Source: Heterobasidion occidentale
Lineage: Eukaryota; Basidiomycota; Agaricomycetes; Russulales; Bondarzewiaceae
Length of the DNA stretch: 64,000 nt
Reading direction: 5' to 3'
Assembly: GCA_039111635.1 (NCBI GenBank)
Contig: JBCAQO010000001.1
Coordinates: 1,550,001 to 1,614,000, forward strand
Part shown: one piece after another, positions 47,107 to 56,981 of the stretch
Position numbering within the stretch: the first letter of the stretch is position 1
Layout: each line of letters opens with the position of its first letter
Made by a program: the position numbers and the translations under genes
Notes under the pieces: generated by a model
What the model saw: only the letters and a program-made list of their open reading frames with translations
What the model was told of the DNA's origin: nothing
Databases searched by the model: none

Positions 47107-47566
47107 TGCGACGATGAGAGGGATGGGGGGTGATGGATCCGAAGATGGCAGATGCAACTCCGATAAAGGATCCTGGATGGCTGTGCCAAGCCGCAAGCGT
47201 TCAATCGAGGACGCATACGTCATAGCTCTACAGTTGCCTTATCGGGTTCATGACGTGGTGGCCGAAATCGAAGAGCTTTTGTGCTTTCCTCTTCCCTTGT
47301 CGATGGCACAATGGCACCGTAGGCTGTCCCTTTTTGGAGTCCCTTCTCGAATAGCGGCTACTCTATGTCAAGTGAGCTCAATCTCTGTAGCCGTCGGAAG
47401 GTTGCATCTCCCGTCGGACAATATATCTGTGTGAATACGCGCATGGCTCTCTCCCTTGCATCACCCGACGGCATGACTGCTCCTTGCAATTCCTGACCGC
47501 GCTCAACGACGGGCTGGAGGGCTGTATATAATGAGTCTCACAGAAAAGGTGCGTCACTGACTCCCA
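47107..47566. promoter_or_regulatory. Divergent intergenic region between beta-flanking gene and MFS gene
   Basis: Both genes start here in opposite directions, so both promoters lie in this 460-base stretch. An open plus-strand frame covers 46961-47434 but shows no family resemblance and overlaps the beta-flanking first exons, so no gene is called. Confidence 0.4.
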
Positions 47567-49853
47567 ATGAGCTCGAGCACTGGAACTGATACGACAACAG
47601 TACGCCCTCAACCAGGAGATCTAGTTCCAGCACCAATTCAGGCGCAGGATGAATTGGTCGCGTCAAATACGGACAAATCGTCGTTACCTCCGGGCGCTCA
47701 GATCGTTGAAGGGGACGACGAGGTGCTAATCGTTGACTGGGATGGCCCTGACGATCCTGAGAATCCGGAAAAGTAAGTTTCTTGCTATACATGTGGTGCA
47801 TTTGACCACTGAAGCTTTGTTCAAGTTGGCCTAGTCGAAGGAAGTGGACCGCTGCCGGAGTGGTCGCTGCATTTACCTTTATTTCTCCCGTCACATCGAG
47901 TATAGGTGCTCCTGCTGGCGCCGCTATTGCCCGCGATTTCGGTATGCACAACGAAAGCGTCATCGCTATGACCGTATCCATATTTGTGCTTGCATATGGT
48001 GAGCACACCTAGTGCACCGTCATAGCGCTGCGCTCATCGTCTATCATTACATAGCTTTTGGCCCTCTATATCTCGCACCTCTGTGTGAGGTGTTCGGACG
48101 ATCTCGTGTCATGATGGCGAGTAATATTGTATTCCTTGGTACGTCCTAAGCATTGCCATTCAACAACTGTTTACGAATGTCGGGTTGGCAGCGTGGAATA
48201 TCGGGTGCGGTTTTGCGCAGAACGATGGGCAGCTTTTGGGATTCCGATTCATTGCTGGTCTGGGCGGAAGTGCGCCGCTCGCTGTAAGTCGTAACTTCAA
48301 TGTATGAATACACTTTCTCACTGGTAACCTGGGTTGGTAGATCGGCGGCGCCGTTCTCAGTGATTGTTTTAGGCCTGAAGAGCGTGGGCGTGCGATTTCG
48401 CTCTTCTCTTTGGCTCCCATTCTTGGTCCTACTCTGGGTCCTGTGGCGGGAGCGTGGATTGTTGAGCGTACGACATGGCGTTGGATCGTCAGTTGCCTCC
48501 AGGACCAGTTCACTGTTTCAAAGAAATTACTGACACCAACCTTCATCACTTATAGTACTGGGGCACATCCATAATCGACGCCGTCATTATTTCTGTCGCC
48601 TTCCTGATTTTTGAAGAGAGTAAGTCAGCCCAGCCTTTCGGATGGCCACGTGCTAAAGCAGCTTTACTTTTCTAGCATATCCTCCAGTTCTTCTGAAGCG
48701 AAAGGCAAAGAGAGTAGCAATAAGCTTGGACGCTGAGAAAGGCTCTCCAAGAGTCGTTCAAACTCCTTTCCAAACACAGGACCGAAGGTGAGTCAAACCA
48801 GTTTGAATGTTCTGTATAAATGATGTGTGTTGAACAATTTGCAGTGTGCGGAAGCTTTTATCCACCTCCTTGTTAAGGCCCTTCCGCTTCTTAGCAACGG
48901 AATCCATAGTTCAGCTCTTGGGCTTCTACACGGCTTTCCTTTACGCAGTCATTTATTGTGCGTACAGTCGTCGTCTCCGATGAATCCACGAATGACTCTG
49001 GTTTCAAAGTGACGTTCACCGCGCTTCCTGGTATCTATCAAAAAACATATTACGAGTCTCTTGGCATATCCGGCCTACATTATATTGCTCTCGGAGTCGG
49101 CATAATGATAACAGCTCAAGTCACGGCTCGAGCGTTGGATTGGTCACTAGTCTATTACACCAAGAAGAACGGCGGGAGTATGCAGCCGGAGTATCGCCTG
49201 CGTAAGCATCGCTCCCCTCTTTCTTCTAATGCTGACTGAGTTTCATATCTATGTAGCGTGCTCGATACCTGGCACAATCGCCATGCCCATCGGACTTCTT
49301 CTTCTGGGTTGGGGCGCGCAGAAACACGTCCACTGGATCGTTCCCGACATTGTGTGCTCGAAATCATCCTGTAGAATTATTCCAACCATTGATTTGAACT
49401 CTCTTCTCAGGGACTTGCCTTTATTGGCTGCGGCATGGTCTCCAATTCCACCAGCATTCAAGCATACATTGTAGACACGTACAAACTGTACGCGGCATCT
49501 GGTATGCACACCTCTCACACGAAATCATTTCTGCCCACCACAGCAGGCAAAAAAATGCTGACCAACTACAACATACAGCGTTGGCCGCCGCCTCCTGCCT
49601 TCGTTGTCTATTCGCGTTTACCTTCCCGCTGTTCGCGCCGTACATGTACAATACTCTCGGATACGGGAAAGGAAACACCATCCTCGCGGTCGTTGCGATC
49701 GTGCTCGGTTGTCCAGCGCAAGTGCATATTTGCTGTTATCAGATGTAGAACCAGCGCTCACGTTGTCGTAGACCGTGGTTTCTCATGAAATATGGGCGAA
49801 GGATACGGGCGAGAAGCAAGTTCACTCCGACTATGCTTGAAGGTCGTATTTAA
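47567..49853 (+). CDS. MFS drug:H+ antiporter (DHA1-like)
   Basis: Major facilitator superfamily transporter of the fungal multidrug/polyamine (DHA1) type, expected in the plasma membrane. After an acidic head (EVLIVDWDGPDDPENPENW, the usual D-P-x-N-P-x-N-W entry), helices follow: AAFTFISPVTSSIGAPAGA, MTVSIFVLAYAFGPLYLAP with CEVFGRSRVMMASN (motif A: G-R-x-x-x), FRFIAGLGGSAPLAIGGAVL with DCFRPEERGRAISLFS, APILGPTLGPVAGAWI (motif C), a large cytosolic loop, then YTAFLYAVIYLTFTALPGIY, PGTIAMPIGLLLLGWGAQ, NSTSIQAYIVDTY and a last helix before TMLEGRI. Many introns of 50-60 bases; most joins read in frame. The central loop is Lys-rich. It is not part of the conserved matA core. Confidence 0.82.
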
Positions 49854-50154
49854 GTATGTTCAGCTGTCCCTCTACTCATTGATTTTTTGCCGCATGGACG
49901 TCGTCGTGGATAATCCTTTCCTTTCTCTACGTTGTCTCGCTCCACATTTGTAGTGCTTGACGTAGTTGACTTTCACGTGTTTGAATAATCCACATATTCA
50001 CCTGTCAACATATCTTCAGACGTGCGTCAAGGATTCGCATTTCGGGTGGCTTTATTCTACACCGATAATACATACAAAGCGAAGGCTGAAGTTCAATCAT
50101 TGTGAACATAATTTCTTCGGTCTCAAATACCTTTCTTCTTCTCGTTTTCCCCTA
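49854..50154. other. Intergenic region, convergent ends
   Basis: The MFS gene and the minus-strand alanine-rich gene converge here. No supported coding frame. Confidence 0.35.
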
Positions 50155-51219
50155 TCAACGTATTCTTCCTCGTGGAGGGGTACGGCGTGGTCGTTGTATG
50201 GGGGCCACTTTCCAACGGTGCGGTCGTCGGTGGAATGCCCGAAGATCCAGCAGGTTTATGCTCTCCGCCCAGTAGTCTTTCGCGCTCTCGATGCTATGCG
50301 CAAGCGTCACCTTTGCCTGTTCAACATGGGGCTGAGAAGCTACTTGCGCAGACGCCAGATAGCCCTTCGCTGTCTCTGTCGCTGAAGACACGGTCGATCC
50401 TAGTGTTTCTGTGATCGAATGTGTTTGCGTGGTAGCCGCTGGGTTTGATTGAGAGCCGACAGCAGACGCAGGTAGGTAAGACTACAGGACACATGAGTCA
50501 GTTACAAGATTGCAAGATGCGCGTAAGATTACAAACCTGGGCAGTGGCAAATGCACTCGCTGCAAGGTGCTTTGCCTGGTCAAGGTATCCGGACCCGGCA
50601 GCAGCAGCGGCGTGGACATCGTGTTGACCCTGAGCGACAGCCGCGTCTGTTGTGGCCTTTACATTTTCCTCGAGTTGAGTGACAGCATCCCCAGCGTTGC
50701 CAGTGACTTTCGGGCCCTTCGTCTATCAATTAACGTGAGCAAAAACGGAGCATTAAATTATACAATAACCTACATGAGCAGTTGCAGCTGCGTCCTCCGC
50801 GGCACTTTGAGTCTTCCCGGCCGTCGCGCGAATCTGACTGGCAGATAGTTGGGTGGGAGCCTGAGCTTCTACATTTGCGGCGGTGGTAGTGGACCCCGCA
50901 GGCCTGTCAAAATTTGGTTTAGTGCTTGGACAGCTCTTGCGTAAAACGATTCACTGACTGGGCGGCCGGGTGTGATGGGACAGACTGGAAGCAAAATTAA
51001 AATCGAGAAGAATTTACAAAAAAAATGAGAGGTACGCGGGCAGTTGCAGCAGCTTCCTCAGCCGCATTCTTAGCATTATCCGCCTGCCTGTGGACCTCCT
51101 GAGCAAGACCGGAGGTAGATGTCTGGGCTTCAATACCAGCGGCGGTGGTAATGTGTCTTTTGGGCGAGCATAAACTCAGATCATCGCAATATAAAGCAAA
51201 AAAAAACTCACTGAGACAT
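50155..51219 (-). CDS. Alanine-rich repeat protein, LEA/apolipoprotein-like, unknown function
   Basis: Read from an ATG at 51219 (MSQ, then an intron). The next exon gives HITTAAGIEAQTSTSGLAQE, VHRQADNAKNAAEEAAATAR. A later exon gives STTTAANVEAQAPTQLSASQ, IRATAGKTQSAAEDAAATAH, a diverged copy of the same 40-residue unit. Then come TGNAGDAVTQLEENVKATTD, GSGYLDQAKHLAASAFATAQ and SATETAKGYLASAQVASQPH, VEQAKVTLAHSIESAKDYW. The protein is soluble, Ala/Thr/Gln-rich and predicted to form amphipathic helices, like stress-related LEA or perilipin-like proteins. No catalytic domain is seen. The first repeat sits in its own exon, so repeat growth by exon duplication is likely. The C-terminal end (basic, to 50155) is less certain. 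Confidence 0.55.
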
Positions 51220-52834
51220 TAAAAATCGTAGATTTAGTGGTGGCAGACCAGGTGTTTAAAGATTTGAGGGATCGCGGATGCATGTTGGTTTTATAGCTCC
51301 TCGGTGGGGCAATCGTCACCGTAAACTCCAAGGGCGATCGATGACATCATTGCCGAATTGGACACATATTTCCTTGCCTGTTCCCACGGTGCGCTCTTTT
51401 CGACACTCCGCCAGTGACAAGCACTCCAAGAATTCGAGGCTGTATTGAAGCAGGTCATGTAGTGCTAGTGACTCCCACTTTGCGTGAGGGTTACATTGCT
51501 AGTTGCTTGTTCACGCATTATCTAGCTCAGTCAACAGAGCATTTCCAGATCCTCATATCTTATCACAACCTTGAACGCCAACTATTCACAGTCCCGGCAT
51601 CACTGCATCAGCATGTAGAAAAGATCATTGCCATTCTGGCCTCCTACCCTCCACGAAAACTCCTCGTTACTCCCAATTGTCTGATAGAACACATGACAAG
51701 GTGCTGCTGACCAGTAGCTCTTAGCTATGGTTCGGACATGCGCAAGGTAACGTTGTGTACTGCAAGGCATATTCGATATTTATTGATTGCGTGACATATC
51801 TCAGTGAGCCCTTGGATGTTCTCAAGACATTCCCTAACAGATGCCGCAATTGCTGCAGTACACAATTCGCGAGCCCCAGTATTTCAGTGCACCGTCTTTC
51901 TTTCCGCAGACATTTTCACCGGCCACGACCGAGATGTCCTGACATCCTCTGACATCTCGGCATCTACGCGGCCATCGTCCCGATTTGAGATTCAACAGAG
52001 TCTTCCACGAAGAGGGACTTCGCTCGCAGTCCAACAGGTTCAAACCCCTCTGCACCTGACAGGCCTGACCGAGTGATCCCTGTGATCCCTGAGGTATTAT
52101 TTATATCTGGCTTCTTTTCATGTGCCATACGACAGTGCACGATACTCGAACGTGCATACAGACCTGGACGTCGAACGTTGAGCGAGCAGCAATGAAGACG
52201 CGTCTCTGAGAGCTAAGCCTTCTTTCTGAGATATCGCGAATGGTGTTATCGTTAGCTACTGTTCAATGTTTTCCGGCCGCTCACGAACGTGAAACGTGTG
52301 AGGTTTGCGGATTCTTGAACGACCACTCATCGAGTCCGAAAGACCGCGTGCTCGACTGCGCGGTGCCTTGACCCGATTCCCAGGTTATGCCTCTGATGGT
52401 CTGCTGGTCTTCCTCCATGTCCATGCGGTCAGCTATATTCTATCAGCGGTATCTTTGCGTCTCGTCAGCAGGCTTTCTGCTTCCGACACTCACTGTCAAG
52501 GTCGTCTACTCCACAGTATACTCCAGCTATGGGTGGTGGTCAGACCAATCGTCTTTCGAGGAGCAATTGTAAGTCTTGCTTGTTTCCATGGATATCACAG
52601 CTGAGCAGAGATCGTCAGGCCAAGTTTGTTTCCGGAGCCGTTGCACACCCTAACTTGATTCGATATCCGATGCATCTGTTCTTCTGTCATGCCGACTTGA
52701 ATAACAAATATCGAACGTTTCTTCCAACCATTGGCCGTGCCTTGTCCGTTGCTTCACGCGTTCAAAAGGGCCGGTGCGCACAAGTATGCACACCGTTGTA
52801 TTCCCCTGGTTGCATCGCCCCCCTCTCATTCGCA
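51220..52834. other. Long intergenic region with weak open frames
   Basis: About 1.6 kb between divergent starts. An open plus-strand frame at 52387-52572 ends in KVVYSTVYSSYGWWSDQSSF followed by a good donor (GTAAGT), so an unrecognised or broken gene may lie at 52300-52700. I could not extend it to a full model. The rest shows nothing recognisable. Confidence 0.3.
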
Positions 52835-54548
52835 ATGCTGCACCTTACCCTTGCAGTTTTCTTGGCCGTCTCTCTTTCCCGCATTGACCATGTGCAAGCA
52901 TCGGGGACTTTCAACGTTCTCTCTATGAATGTTGCTGGTCTCCCAGAGATTCTCAACGGCAATGGAGAATCGGGTGATAAGACCACGAATACCATGCTCA
53001 TTGGACAGGTCCGTGTTTTGTCGGCTCACGAGCCTTTCCGAAGATCGCGACTCTGATATCGAGTACTTCGAAAATAACAGGATTTCGCTACATATAATTA
53101 TGATCTCATCCACGTACAGGAGGTTTGCATTGATCCCTGTTTTTTGCACTTGAGCTGGACTGATTCCTGTGCAGGACTTCAATTATCATGCCACACTGTA
53201 CGAATATGACACCCATCCATACCGTACCGCGACCAGCGGAGGAGGTGCGTCGCTTTAGCGTCTCGTACGTATAAATTTCGAGTTCTTAAGTGGTTGATAA
53301 CAGCTGGTATTGGAAGCGGCTTGAACTCCTTGTCTAACTATGACTGGGTTGACTTCGACCGCACCAAATGGGACGATTGTTCTAATGCATCGGAGAGTGA
53401 TTGTCTCACACCGAAGGGCTTCACACACATGCGCTGGCGTGTTGCTGAGGGCGTTTACATTGACGCCTTCAACTTGCACACGGACGCTGGTACAGAGGAC
53501 GGCGACGAGTCCGCTCGCAGGTCCAACATCCAACAGGTCCGTGACATGCGTCATACTCCGACATCTGTTATCTTAAAATTGATCCGCGGCGATCTTCGTT
53601 TTCCACTGACAGGTTGCCGACTATGTCGATGCCAACGCAATCGGAAACCCTGTTCTGATCTTCGGCGACACAAACTCGCGCTACACTCGGTCTGCGGACA
53701 ACATCCCCACTATCCTATCCCAAAATGGGTTGACAGACGCTTGGGTTCAGCTCGTACGGAACGGCGTTGCGCCTGTTGCCGGCACTGATGCTCTCGTGTG
53801 CCCCGACGGTGTGCCCACCAACACTAGCTGCGAAGTTGTGGACAAGGTCTTGTATGTTTTCAAATTACGCTACATCTTCTGGCTTGTATATTCATTACTT
53901 GTTCTCAGATATCGCGGCTCGAAGAGCGTGACGCTCACCGCAACGTCCTTCTTTTATGACACTGCTCGTTTCCTCTCGACCGATCTCGCAACCCTCACCG
54001 ACCACAACCCCATTCGTGTCGAATTTAAGTGGGCTGGGGCCAATGGTTTCAGCCAGAGCGATCTCTATGGCGGTCCTCATGGGTGCGTGGATGGATTTAT
54101 CTTGGGAAGACAAACTTCTGAATCCTTTTGCTCATATTTGGCGTTTGGCTCTAGCAGCACCTGGTTCAATGACCTCCCCTCTCTCCCGACCTCTCCAAAA
54201 GTCGCCTCTGTCACTCTCCGAGGCGCGAAGCGGCTCGATGCGGTTTCTTTCACGCTGTCCACCGGCGCCGTCCTCTCGCACGGTGGTACAGGCGGAGACG
54301 CATCCTCGCTCACCCTCGCGTCCGGCGAATACTTCACTTCGGCCAAGCTCTGCTGGGGCGTATACAACAGCCACACGCGGAATTTCTACGCTCTCCTGAC
54401 TACCAGCAATGGGCGGACTGTCTCCGCCGGTACGACAACGGACGACTGTGCAACCGTCACTGCGCCTAGCGGTTCCGGCATTGTTGCGTCATATGGCCAG
54501 AGCGGGGATGAGATGGATCAACTCGGATGGATCTACTCCGCTCACTAA
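52835..54548 (+). CDS. Secreted DNase I-fold (EEP) enzyme with C-terminal jacalin-like lectin domain
   Basis: Signal peptide (MLHLTLAVFLAVSLSRIDHV, cleavage near QASG), then an endonuclease/exonuclease/phosphatase fold: NVLSMNVAGLP (strand with the metal-side Asn), DLIHVQED (catalytic Glu), HMRWRVAEGVYIDAFNLHTD, ADYVDANAIGNPVLIFGDTN (G-D-x-N) and LATLTDHNPIRVEF (D-H-x-P). Short introns (50-60 bases) separate these motifs. After residue about 330 comes a jacalin-type lectin: GGPHG, then VASVTLRGAKRLDAVSFTLS, GGTGG, LTLASGEYF and DEMDQLGWIYSAH at the end. The natural substrate could be nucleic acid or a phospho-ester such as a sphingolipid; the lectin would tether the enzyme to glycans. Six introns are inferred; exon borders in 53000-53300 are the least sure. 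Confidence 0.75.
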
Positions 54549-54974
54549 TCGAAATTTGTTCAGATAGGGATAGGATCACACAGCGCGCTGTCTCCCCACC
54601 CACTCGTATTTATTCAATTATTGGTCGCATATACCCATTTAATTATGACCGTATCCTCTCATTAGCTCGATGTTGTAGTTTAGCGGCCTGCTTCGTCGCG
54701 TTCATTCATTCCATGCGATCCTGAAAGCCTGTCTAGAGATGTGAAGTTGCTGTAAAGAGGTTTGAGGTCGGTGGATAGAGAACCCCGCGTTCCTGAATTT
54801 GCTGCACAAGTGGCATGTTGGCAACCCTGATCGTTCTTCAGGCGCTGCGCAAGCTATACAGCAGAACTGTCCTCTGTTGAGGTCAATGTTGGTGTACGAA
54901 GTGATCAAATCAATATCACAGGCCCAATCGACGACGACTGCGCCTGAGCATGGGTAAAATGCGCAGAAGTGCGA
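54549..54974. other. Intergenic region, convergent ends
   Basis: The EEP-jacalin gene and the minus-strand protoglobin gene converge here. No supported coding frame; AT-rich at 54590-54670. Confidence 0.4.
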
Positions 54975-55908
54975 CTACGCAACAAAGAATTTGTACGCAA
55001 GGCCCGTGAGGGCGAGGGAGAGAACGATGGAGACAGGGAACTGCGTGAAAGAATATTTTGGGAGTGCGTCCTTCGTTCTTCCTGCCTCGATCTCATCAAG
55101 ATCTTTGACGTAGTGTTTCGCAAAGACTGCGCGCAAAAAGCTGATCAATGCGCGCAGATTGCATGAGAGTGATGGTACGCACGGTCATTCTGGATCCAGA
55201 GAATTTTATTGAGAGCTTTGAGGACCGCACGCTTTGTCGCGAGGTCCAGGTCAGGATGGTCCAAGACTGCATCAATGACTATATCCTCGACATAGCCTGA
55301 GGAGACCAGTAAGTCCGCGAAGAACGGGGTGGGATCAACGCATCGTCGCACCTAGGAGCAGACCCATATGAATGAACTCGACGCGTAGTGGGGACTTGGT
55401 CGATGCCTTCCCCGTGTTCAACTGCTGTTGCACGCCTGTGTGAATGATGCCCACACGATCAAGATACTCCCACGTCTTGATGTCGTCGTAATCTGCCGAA
55501 ACGAGCTTCACGAAATACGCCTGCCAAAGACGGAAATCAGAATATCAGGAAATCAGCACGGGGCACAATCAAGAAAGGACATGCCTTCAAAAAGTCTTTG
55601 CGCATAGCAATCTGGGGATGATCCAGCGTCAGCTCAGACAGTGTCTTCGCCGTCTCGCCCTTGAAACCTGTGTTTCGAGGAAGGAAGGTCGCGCGGGTGA
55701 TGTCGAACGAAAACAGCTTCGCGTAGACGGCATCGAGAATAGCTGGCAAGAGAGGAGCGATGACGGGCTTGGCTGCATGGAGAATAGCTGCATCCTCTGG
55801 TCCGAAGCCAATAAAGTCTTTGAGATACTGCACGCGCTCGGGCAAAGAGTTAAGAGAGTCAGCAGCGACGTGCTTCATCGGCGGGTTGAAATGTGAGGAG
55901 GTAGACAT
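54975..55908 (-). CDS. Protoglobin-like heme protein with C-terminal membrane helix
   Basis: From the ATG at 55908 the exons give LPERVQYLKDFIGFGPEDAA, ILHAAKPVIAPLLPAILDAV, YAKLFSFDITRATFLP, the next exon MRKDFLKAYFVKLVSADYDD, IKTWEYLDRVGIIHTGVQQQ, then RVEFIHMGLLLGATM and a helical region to LNKILWIQND. This order fits protoglobin (PF11563), a single-domain heme globin common in Agaricomycetes. The likely proximal His is in VEFIHMGLLLG. The last exon adds KDLDEIEAGRTKDALPKYSF and a hydrophobic end SIVLSLALTGLAYKFFVA, which looks like a tail anchor with its N-terminal globin facing the cytosol. Ligand and function (O2, NO sensing or redox) are unknown. Four introns. Confidence 0.8.
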
Positions 55909-56981
55909 GCTTCGGTGAGAACTGTCTGGGTAAGATGCTTTGAGAGTAGGCTCCCGGGCAGTAGCACCCAGGTCATTTTATATGTCCATCAAGAGATGGG
56001 GTCGGAGCGACGAGGAGGAGCATAGCACGATTCATTCCGAATGCATCACCCGAGTGAAACTGGTCGGATGAAACAACAGCTTCGGCCTAGAATTGATAGG
56101 CGCCAATTGACGAGGTCATATTCGAAAGTCGTGCGATACAACAGGGCAGACCGTCGACCTAGGTGATGTGGTGATCAGCTGAGCACGGTTGGACAGCACG
56201 CCGACGCGTCCAGCTAGGCGAAAGAAAAATGGACGAGGCCGGGCGAGGCGCAGGTAGAGCGGAGGCGAGACTGCATGGCGCTGTCTGGCGTGATCGTGAA
56301 AATTATTTGGACTGTGCGCTACGATGAGCAGGATCGAATAGCAACGGGCAGGAACGGGCGTCTTTCACCGAGAGAGGCCGATGGTTCGAGGCGCGAGCCT
56401 GAGTCAAAGTCTTCGGTGACTCGACAGGCGTCCTCCAACCTCCCACCATCGCAGAGATGTTCGGTGTCAAGCTAAGATGTAAGAGGCAAGACCATGAGCT
56501 GGAAGTAAAAGGCCTGCAGCATGTATTTTTAGTTCCCGGCGGCACAACTGCGGCACACTCGGCTTTGGCACTCGGCCAACTCCGGACCTCCCACCCATCC
56601 TTCCTCCTCTACCCATCTGGCACATTTGGAAGATTAAAAAATACATTCAGGAAGAAGCACGCATCATAATATGCAGGAGAACGAAGGCCATAGCAAGTTG
56701 ATAAAAAAAGGAGGAAAAGATGCGGGCATATTGACAAGGCAGTTATCCAAATCCAGGCATTTGTTGGTGGGAAAACAATTGATGGGGGAGGGAGACGTGA
56801 GGTGTATAGTAACTTTGGAGGCGTATCCATATAGAGACAAAGAGACAAAGAGAGAGGCAATCAAACAGCTGGATGCTACACACCGTCCGAAATCGTGGGG
56901 TATACAGAAAGCATCGAGAGCGTTATGAGGACAGGCAGGCGCGTATGGCTACACACATCCCAGATGAGATCCAGGTTCAAT
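55909..56981. other. Intergenic region without a supported gene
   Basis: About 1.07 kb between the protoglobin start and the glycogenin 3' end. Short frames on both strands do not splice into anything recognisable. It should contain the protoglobin promoter and the glycogenin terminator. Confidence 0.4.

Noticed and set aside
46961..47434. Plus-strand 157-codon frame beside the beta-flanking gene
   Set aside because: It overlaps the first coding exons of the conserved minus-strand gene and shows no family resemblance.
51414..52076. Transposon or retroelement remnant in the long intergenic gap
   Set aside because: No reverse transcriptase, integrase or transposase motif, terminal repeat or target-site duplication was seen.
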